The notes under the pieces: model-generated | The model's input: the letters and a program-made list of their open reading frames with translations, nothing else | Databases searched by the model: none | What the model was told of the DNA's origin: nothing | Assembly (NCBI GenBank): GCA_003497555.1 | Contig: DNNS01000022.1 | Location: 1-10,203 of the forward strand | Direction: 5' to 3' | Origin: Spirochaetia bacterium | GTDB lineage: Bacteria > Spirochaetota > UBA12135 | DNA length: 10,203 bases | Made by a program: the position numbers and the translations under genes | Shown here: positions 5,306-10,203 of the stretch, one piece after another | How the letters are laid out: each line of letters begins with the position of its first letter | Position numbering within the stretch: position 1 is the first letter of the stretch

Positions 5306-6790
5306 ATGAATTCCCGTCGCCCGCATATCATTATTTTTAATCCCGATGAAATGCGGGCAGACGGAATGCGCCATCTGGGAAACCAGGCGGCAGTAACTCC
5401 CAATCTCGATAAACTTACCGCAGAAGACGGCGTATCTTTTAAAGACGCTTTCTGTCAGAATCCGGTATGCACACCCAGCCGCGCGAGTTTCATGAGCGGC
5501 TGGTATCTGCATACGCGCGGCCACCGCTCCATGTCTTATATGCTGCAGCCGGATGAACCGGTGCTGCTTAAAACTCTAAAAGACAGCGGTTATCATGTAT
5601 GGTGGGGAGGCAAAAATGATCTGGTTCCGGGTGAAAATTCTTTTGATCCTTATTGCCATGAACGTTTTCAGGTAAAAGGAGAAAAATCATATAAAGGCAG
5701 AAACTTGCAGTCTTTACGGGCGCAAGCTGACGCAGAAAAATGGCGGGGTAAACCGGGCAGCGATTCTTATTATTCATTTTTTGCCGGAAAACTTGAAACC
5801 GGTGGAGATACTGTGCACTATGATTCCGACTGGGCTATTGTTGATGAGGCCATAGAACAAATTAAAAATCGTCCGGCTGATAAACCCCTCTGCCTTTTTT
5901 TGGCTCTGTCTTACCCGCATCCTCCCTATGCTGTGGAAGATCCGTGGTATTCCATGATTGACCGCAGCAAACTGCCGGAGCGTATTTCTGAGTGGCAGGG
6001 TAAATCCGCCATGCTAAGCGGCCTGCAAAAAAAACTGGGCATGGGTTCATGGAATGAAGAACGCTGGGCAGAACTGCGCGCAACTTATTACGGCATGTGC
6101 TCCCGCATTGATCATCAGTTCGGTTTGGTTATGAATGCCCTGCGTCAGGCCGGCATATATAATGATTCTGTGGTTTTTTTCTTTTCCGATCATGGAGATT
6201 ATACCGGAGATTACGGAGTAGTGGAAAAATCCCAGAATTCTTTTGAAGACGTTCTTACCCGTGTGCCTTTGGTAATTAAACCGCCCAAAAATGTTCCGGT
6301 AAAACCTGGTGTGCGCAGCGCTCTAACTGAACTGGTTGATTTCCCCGCTACGGTTTTTGATCTGGCTGGAATTAAACCTGATTATACTCATTTCGGTAAA
6401 TCGCTGGTTCCGCTTTTTGCCGAAGACAATCCCCATCACCGCGACGCTGTTTTCTGTGAAGGCGGACGCCTGGCCGGTGAACAGCATTGCACTGAAACAA
6501 CCGGCAATAATAGTGAACCGGAAGGCATGTATTATCCGCGGGTCATGATGCACAGAAGCGAAAACGGCGAACACGGCAAGGCTGTTATGTGCCGGACACA
6601 CACGCATAAATATGTGCTCAGGCTTTATGAAAAAGACGAGCTTTATGATCTGAAAAAAGACCCCGGAGAATGCAGAAATATTATTGATGAACCGGAAAGC
6701 CGCGAAATCGCGCTTACCCTGCGGGAACGTATACTGAAGTTTTTTCTGGAAACCGGAGACGTGGTGCCGTTTAAGACTAATAAAAGGTAA
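5306..6790 (+). CDS. type I (formylglycine) sulfatase, cytoplasmic
   Basis: The protein is a 494-residue sulfatase of the alkaline-phosphatase superfamily, hydrolysing a sulfate ester. The maturation motif CTPSR lies at 55-59, and Cys55 would become the catalytic formylglycine. It continues as ASFMSGWYLHTRGH. Other family features are an N-terminal NPDEMRAD metal-ligand region (12-19), GGKND (101-105), YPHPPY (203-208), SDHGDY with Asp295-His296, Lys308, and the typical C-terminal DELYDLKKDPGECRN (444-458). There is no signal peptide, unlike many polysaccharide sulfatases, so the substrate is probably an imported small molecule or oligosaccharide. A formylglycine-generating or anaerobic maturase must be encoded elsewhere. 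The gene starts 5 bp after the Fe-S gene, and the gap (mostly A) holds no Shine-Dalgarno sequence, so translation is probably coupled. Choline-sulfatase or phosphonate-monoester-hydrolase-like specificity cannot be excluded. Confidence 0.9.
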   Translation: MNSRRPHIIIFNPDEMRADGMRHLGNQAAVTPNLDKLTAEDGVSFKDAFCQNPVCTPSRASFMSGWYLHTRGHRSMSYMLQPDEPVLLKTLKDSGYHVWWGGKNDLVPGENSFDPYCHERFQVKGEKSYKGRNLQSLRAQADAEKWRGKPGSDSYYSFFAGKLETGGDTVHYDSDWAIVDEAIEQIKNRPADKPLCLFLALSYPHPPYAVEDPWYSMIDRSKLPERISEWQGKSAMLSGLQKKLGMGSWNEERWAELRATYYGMCSRIDHQFGLVMNALRQAGIYNDSVVFFFSDHGDYTGDYGVVEKSQNSFEDVLTRVPLVIKPPKNVPVKPGVRSALTELVDFPATVFDLAGIKPDYTHFGKSLVPLFAEDNPHHRDAVFCEGGRLAGEQHCTETTGNNSEPEGMYYPRVMMHRSENGEHGKAVMCRTHTHKYVLRLYEKDELYDLKKDPGECRNIIDEPESREIALTLRERILKFFLETGDVVPFKTNKR

Positions 6791-6808
6791 TAAAATAACT
6801 GTAACACT

Positions 6809-6886
6809 GAGGAGGATGTGCGTTTGTCGGTGTGTTTTGTCTTACTAAATAGGTATGATTTAAGCACACGCAAAAAAATTAATTGA
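6809..6886 (+). other. orphan ribosome-binding site with a 20-codon frame
   Basis: A very strong GAGGAGG (6809-6815) lies 18 bp after the sulfatase stop, where the next gene of an operon would start. A TTG 8 bp downstream (6824) opens 20 codons, beginning (M/L)SVCFVLLNRYDL, that stop at 6884-6886, at the edge of the CACGAAT repeat block. An ATG directly abutting the site gives only 10 codons. This may be the remnant of a displaced third gene or a leader peptide. Confidence 0.35.
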
Positions 6887-6888
6887 TC

Positions 6889-6979
6889 CACGAATTAACA
6901 CGAATGGACACGAATATTATATTAAGGTTAAATAATTAAAAATCAGAAATTTTAATTTCATTCGTGTGTATTCGCGAAT
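6889..6979. repeat. CACGAAT short-period inverted repeat
   Basis: CACGAAT occurs at 6889, 6899 and 6909 with an exact 10-bp period. The inverted form follows at 6960 (ATTCGTG) and 6970 (ATTCGCG), again 10 bp apart. The two arms can pair imperfectly across an AT-rich centre of about 45 bp. Similar CACGAAT/ATTCGTG arrays are, from memory, widespread in intergenic DNA of PVC and other environmental bacteria. Their function is unknown. GGTTAAATA (6926-6934) and TATTTTAACC (6981-6990) add a second near-inverted pair. Confidence 0.75.
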
Positions 6980-7029
6980 CTATTTTAACCGAAATTAGCG
7001 GCAGTATAAAGTATTTCGAAGGAGTCATC

Positions 7030-7125
7030 ATGTTCAACTTGAACACCCGAGACGACTTGTACTGCGCACGTCGAAGTATGAAAATGTGTTCTCGCAGAGG
7101 GCGCAGAGATCAACCACGATGTTGA
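7030..7125 (+). CDS. 31-codon small ORF with strong ribosome-binding site
   Basis: AAGGAG (7019-7024) lies 5 bp before an ATG at 7030 that opens 31 codons, starting MFNLNTRDDLYCARR, Arg- and Cys-rich, ending with TGA at 7123-7125. The last third is read from the CGCAGAG repeat. The initiation region TTTCGAAGGAG..ATCATG closely resembles that of the beta-helix gene 212 bp downstream, so it may be a duplicated or abandoned start of that gene rather than a functional peptide. Confidence 0.25.
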   Translation: MFNLNTRDDLYCARRSMKMCSRRGRRDQPRC

Positions 7126-7159
7126 TCAACCCCTCCGCGGGCTCAGCGAGCTCTGCGCG
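7091..7159. repeat. CGCAGAG 9-mer inverted repeat block
   Basis: Two direct 9-mers CTCGCAGAG and GGCGCAGAG (7091-7108) are followed by the inverted pair GATCAAC (7108-7114) and GTTGATC (7121-7127). Three inverted 9-mers then follow: CTCCGCGGG, CTCAGCGAG and CTCTGCGCG (7133-7159). The whole can fold as one long hairpin. It belongs to a class of CGCAGAG-type intergenic repeats found in many environmental genomes. A second copy of the unit follows the beta-helix gene. Confidence 0.75.
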
Positions 7160-7162
7160 AAA

Positions 7163-7187
7163 CCCTTTAAATTACATGGTTAAAGGG
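7163..7187. repeat. 8-bp hairpin in the beta-helix gene leader
   Basis: CCCTTTAA (7163-7170) pairs perfectly with TTAAAGGG (7180-7187) across a nine-base loop. It follows immediately on the CGCAGAG block and has no T-run, so it is not a standard terminator. Confidence 0.5.
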
Positions 7188-7194
7188 AAAGATT

Positions 7195-7210
7195 GTGGTC
7201 GCGAGACCAC
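7195..7210 (+). promoter_or_regulatory. GNRA-capped hairpin upstream of the beta-helix gene
   Basis: GTGGTC (7195-7200) pairs perfectly with GACCAC (7205-7210), closing a GCGA tetraloop, an exact GNRA loop. Such loops are selected for stability in RNA rather than DNA, pointing to a structured mRNA leader about 30 bases upstream of the start codon. Confidence 0.5.
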
Positions 7211-7220
7211 GTAATAATTA

Positions 7221-7238
7221 AATTTTCGAAGGAAAATT
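7221..7238 (+). promoter_or_regulatory. ribosome-binding site inside a small hairpin
   Basis: AATTTTC (7221-7227) pairs with GAAAATT (7232-7238) across GAAG, and the Shine-Dalgarno GAAGGA (7228-7233) forms the loop and first stem bases, 8 bp before the ATG at 7242. The stem is AT-rich, so any effect on translation would be mild or temperature-dependent. Confidence 0.5.
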
Positions 7239-7241
7239 ATC

Positions 7242-10106
7242 ATGATAAAAATTAAAACACACTATTTTCTGCTCATTCTATGCGCCTTGCTCACAGCCAC
7301 GGAACAGAAATTTGATACGGATTTTATTGAAGTAATAAAGAAAAAAAATAATCTGAGTGAAGAATTATGGAAAACCTTTGAGCCGTATATTCTTCCGCTT
7401 AATAAAGAGCCGGTTCCCGAGGGTATGGATCTTGCCATACCTCCCGAACTTGGCAATCAGAAACTGGCAGCTCTGGGTTACGCAGATGTAACCGCAGCGC
7501 CTTTTAATGCTGATTCTACCGGCAAAAAAGACTGTACCAAAGCAGTGCAGGCTGCGGTTGATTTCAGCCGTGACCATGACCTGATCTGCTTTTTCCCTCC
7601 CGGAACATATTTACTGTCAGATTCCATTATCTGCAGAAATCTGCTTAATGTCAGGGCCAACGGCAGAATCAGCACGGAAGGAGGAGCCTGCGCCCTTACC
7701 GGTTCCGCAAAAGACCCGCAAAAGCGCGCGGTACTGATGCTCGCTCCGCGTTCCTCCGGGTTTACGGATCCGGAGCAGAAAAAAATATTTATTCATTTTT
7801 TAAATTGTTCGCCTCCCAAAACCGGTTTAAAAATCATGAGTGATCCGGAAAAAGTAATGGCAGCCAATCAATACAACCAGTTTTTCTACGATCTGGATAT
7901 TATAATCGGCGAAGGCAACAGCGGAGCTGTCGGCCTGCGCATGCAGGCAGCAGAAGGCTCAAGCGTTCAAAGCGTTACCATCGATGCCCGTCACGGTCAC
8001 ACCGGCATGCGGGGCGCATCCGGCAGCGGAGGCTCTCATCATGACATCACGGTGATTGGCGGCAGAATAGGCATTGATACGCGGGGATTTTCTCCTGAGT
8101 TTAAAGAGGATGATACCGGCAGCCAGCCCACACCGGTAATGGCTTATGTAAAACTGTTCGGTCAAACGGAAGCTGCTTTTATTAATAAATCCCGCGGACC
8201 CTTTATTGCTGTAGGCTGGCAGATAAAATGCGCCGGTATTACCACGGCGATTCTAAGTGAAGCGCAGCCTGCAAACTCTCCGTTTAACGGCAGTATCAGC
8301 CTGATTGACAGCATAATCGAGTTTGAAAAATCTTCTTCAGAAAATTGCGTTATCAGCAGTGAACGTGATTTTTATTTTAACAATGTATATATTAAAAATG
8401 CCGCTTTTGTGAATAAAGAACAGAAAGCAAGTCCGGCAGGCTGGTTTATAGTAAAGCATTTTGCTTTTGCGGTTAAACCTCTTGATTATAAAGAATATTC
8501 TTTTGAAACATTTCCCTATGTAAACAATAAAAAAAGAGAGTATGTGTTTTCCGGTTTGCCCGGCGAAGCTCTGCCCGCTGATCTCTGCTCCCGGCATATC
8601 TGGAACAAACCGTTTCCTTCCCGGGAAAGCGAAGGCGCTGTTAATGTTAAAGACGCTATTATTGGAGCCAAAGGCGATAGTTTAACAGACGACACCAAAG
8701 CTCTGCAGAAAGCAATTGATAATTATGAAATTGTTTTTCTGCCTAAGGGTTATTATCTCATTACTTCTACCCTGCGCCTTAAATCCAATACCAAATTAAT
8801 CGGAACGCATCATCACTTGTCGCAAATTATATCGAGAGAACAATTTTTCGGCGGTACCTATGGCACTCCGCTGGTGCAGACTGCGGATGATGCTTCAGCG
8901 CAGACGGTTATTGCTTTTCTGGGCATACATCCCGGGGGATACGGCAAAGCGGGCGTTAATGAAAACATATTGCAGAATTATTCTCTTGACTGGAGATGCG
9001 GAAGCAAATCTATAGCGCGCAGCCTGGCCTTTCATCTGTTCCGCCCTTATGGATTCGCTTTAAAATACCCGGAAGAAATAGAGCGTTATGTTTCAGCTTT
9101 TCCGCAGGTATTGATTGAAAATAACGGCGGCGGAAAATGGTATAATTTTTTTATAGAGTCTGCATATAACTATCTGCCAAGTTACCGGCATTTATCAATC
9201 CGCAACAGCAAAGAGCCTCTCTCTTTTTATCATCTGCACGCCCAGGATTCCGATGTCTTTGCCCAGTGTGAAATTTCCAACAGCGCCAATGTAAATATCT
9301 ACGGTATAAAAACTGAACATCAAACCCGTTTTCTTTATGCGCAGGACTGCCGTAATATCAGTGTTTTCGGCATTGGCGGTTATGCCACGGCAATAAAAGG
9401 CTCCAGCCATTTTGTTTTTAAAAATTGTGCTGATTTTTTATTGGCAAATCCCGGAGATCAGGCCTGGCTCGAACCTGCCAAGTTCTGGACCAATGTGCGG
9501 CCCTATTATCAGAATAATATTAAAGATTATTCTATTTTAACCATTCGCGAAAGAGACAGCTCTTTTGTGTGCCCGTCTCTGGAACGACCCATAGCTTTTT
9601 TCAGCGGGAAAAAGTATGCTGATCTTGAACAAAGTCCTTTATACGCGGAAACTCAATCCGCGCTGTCTTCTGACGCTCCAGCACTCGCGCAAAATGATTT
9701 AATAAAAGATCTTCAGCCGGCCGATGCTTCCGTAAAAATATTTAAAACCGGAACCATGCGCTGCGCTGAACGTTATGAAATAACAGATTTTCCCAAAGAG
9801 TTTTTAAACGCTGTTTGTATTACCGTACCCAGAGGCGATTCCAAGGCTCCGGGTAAAGGTTATTCCTTTACTGTTTCAAGACCGGCAAATATTTTTTTGC
9901 TGGTTAACCGCAGCGGAGATTATATGCCTCCATCCGGCTGGAAGACGGCTGATTTGGAAGTAAGTTACCGTATTAAGGATCAACTCATATTGACTGACGA
10001 TGTATTTATTATGAAGAGTAAAGGAGGAAAAATAATAATACCTCCGCATGACGGGCAAGGCAAGAGTTACGGCATTCCGCACATGGCGGTAGTGGTGCCG
10101 GAGTAA
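7242..10106 (+). CDS. secreted two-lobe pectate-lyase-3 type beta-helix protein (GH55-like layout)
   Basis: This is a 954-residue exported protein. Residues 1-20 (basic start, then FLLILCALLTAT) are a signal peptide. LILC does not match a good lipobox, so ordinary signal peptidase cleavage near 19-20 is more likely. Two pectate_lyase_3-type openings are visible. The first is GYADVTAAPFNADSTGKKDC (79-98), followed by TKAVQAAVDF and FFPPGTYLLSDSI. The second is GAKGDSLTDDTKALQKAI (475-492), followed by VFLPKGYYLITSTLRLKSNTKLIG. Between and after them are repeated short beta-strand/turn segments of a right-handed parallel beta-helix. Tandem lobes of this kind are characteristic of GH55 beta-1,3-glucanases, but I cannot place catalytic residues, and other polysaccharide lyases or hydrolases share the fold. 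Substrate is unassigned. It is separated from the sulfatase by 451 bp of repeats and has its own ribosome-binding site. No convincing promoter was found. Confidence 0.75.
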   Translation: MIKIKTHYFLLILCALLTATEQKFDTDFIEVIKKKNNLSEELWKTFEPYILPLNKEPVPEGMDLAIPPELGNQKLAALGYADVTAAPFNADSTGKKDCTKAVQAAVDFSRDHDLICFFPPGTYLLSDSIICRNLLNVRANGRISTEGGACALTGSAKDPQKRAVLMLAPRSSGFTDPEQKKIFIHFLNCSPPKTGLKIMSDPEKVMAANQYNQFFYDLDIIIGEGNSGAVGLRMQAAEGSSVQSVTIDARHGHTGMRGASGSGGSHHDITVIGGRIGIDTRGFSPEFKEDDTGSQPTPVMAYVKLFGQTEAAFINKSRGPFIAVGWQIKCAGITTAILSEAQPANSPFNGSISLIDSIIEFEKSSSENCVISSERDFYFNNVYIKNAAFVNKEQKASPAGWFIVKHFAFAVKPLDYKEYSFETFPYVNNKKREYVFSGLPGEALPADLCSRHIWNKPFPSRESEGAVNVKDAIIGAKGDSLTDDTKALQKAIDNYEIVFLPKGYYLITSTLRLKSNTKLIGTHHHLSQIISREQFFGGTYGTPLVQTADDASAQTVIAFLGIHPGGYGKAGVNENILQNYSLDWRCGSKSIARSLAFHLFRPYGFALKYPEEIERYVSAFPQVLIENNGGGKWYNFFIESAYNYLPSYRHLSIRNSKEPLSFYHLHAQDSDVFAQCEISNSANVNIYGIKTEHQTRFLYAQDCRNISVFGIGGYATAIKGSSHFVFKNCADFLLANPGDQAWLEPAKFWTNVRPYYQNNIKDYSILTIRERDSSFVCPSLERPIAFFSGKKYADLEQSPLYAETQSALSSDAPALAQNDLIKDLQPADASVKIFKTGTMRCAERYEITDFPKEFLNAVCITVPRGDSKAPGKGYSFTVSRPANIFLLVNRSGDYMPPSGWKTADLEVSYRIKDQLILTDDVFIMKSKGGKIIIPPHDGQGKSYGIPHMAVVVPE

Positions 10107-10119
10107 TTATAATATGGTT

Positions 10120-10137
10120 CGCGCAGAGTTCGCAGAT
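10120..10137 (+). repeat. second CGCAGAG 9-mer repeat
   Basis: CGCGCAGAG (10120-10128) and TTCGCAGAT (10129-10137) form two adjacent 9-mers. The first is the exact inverted copy of 7151-7159, showing that the same repeat family lies on both sides of the beta-helix gene. Confidence 0.6.
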
Positions 10138-10186
10138 GTTAGTTTAAATATTTTTCTATGACAAAAACAAAAAAAATTAGATCAGA

Positions 10187-10203
10187 CACGGATTTCACGG
10201 ATT
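10187..10203 (+). repeat. CACGGATT repeat cut by the window end
   Basis: CACGGATT occurs at 10187-10194 and 10196-10203, a 9-bp period, and probably continues past the window. This is a third short-period intergenic repeat type, distinct from CACGAAT and CGCAGAG. Confidence 0.5.

Noticed and set aside
6889..6979. Insertion sequence ends
   Set aside because: The inverted arms enclose only about 45 bp with no coding capacity and no clear target-site duplication.
6889..7159. CRISPR array
   Set aside because: Repeat units are 7-9 bp at 9-10 bp period and change orientation in the middle. There are no spacers and no cas genes.

Overview
The window looks like part of a chromosome from an anaerobic, carbohydrate-degrading bacterium of the Planctomycetes-Verrucomicrobia-Chlamydiae group. 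Lentisphaerota (Victivallales-like) or Kiritimatiellota fit best. This is an inference from the combination of a CTPSR-type sulfatase, a large secreted beta-helix carbohydrate-active protein, a GH4 glycosidase, an oxygen-sensitive multi-cluster Fe-S protein and short-period intergenic repeats. There is no rRNA or other phylogenetic marker here, so the placement is provisional. All supported genes are on the + strand.

Layout. (1) 1-179: a spacer with a possible upstream gene tail and a tandem TTGTCCAT motif in front of a GH4 NAD+/metal-dependent glycosidase (180-1523). (2) 1524-1979: a spacer holding a weak terminator, several hairpins and what looks like a coding relic on the minus strand. 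(3) 1980-2587: a compact, very AT-rich mazEF-type toxin-antitoxin pair. Its sigma70-like promoter is overlapped by a perfect 16+16 bp palindrome. (4) 2588-2966: a possible coding relic on the + strand, then a second good promoter with its own perfect 16+16 bp palindrome over the predicted transcription start. (5) 2967-6790: a tight two-gene operon. A 777-residue protein contains three repeats of an epoxyqueuosine-reductase/reductive-dehalogenase-like module, and it is followed 5 bp later by a cytoplasmic-type sulfatase with no Shine-Dalgarno sequence of its own. (6) 6791-7241: a repeat-filled spacer with two orphan ribosome-binding sites and a series of hairpins. (7) 7242-10106: a 954-residue secreted protein with two pectate-lyase-3-type beta-helix lobes (GH55-like layout). 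(8) 10107-10203: the same or similar short-period repeats again.

How the genes may work together. The beta-helix protein would act outside the cytoplasm on a polysaccharide. The sulfatase and the GH4 enzyme lack signal peptides and would act inside the cell on imported, possibly sulfated or acidic, oligosaccharides. The role of the triple-module Fe-S protein is unknown. Its coupling to the sulfatase is the most interesting feature of the window and may mark an undescribed pairing of a corrinoid/Fe-S type reductase with a desulfation step. The toxin-antitoxin pair and the gene debris around it look like a horizontally acquired insert and scar between the two metabolic loci.
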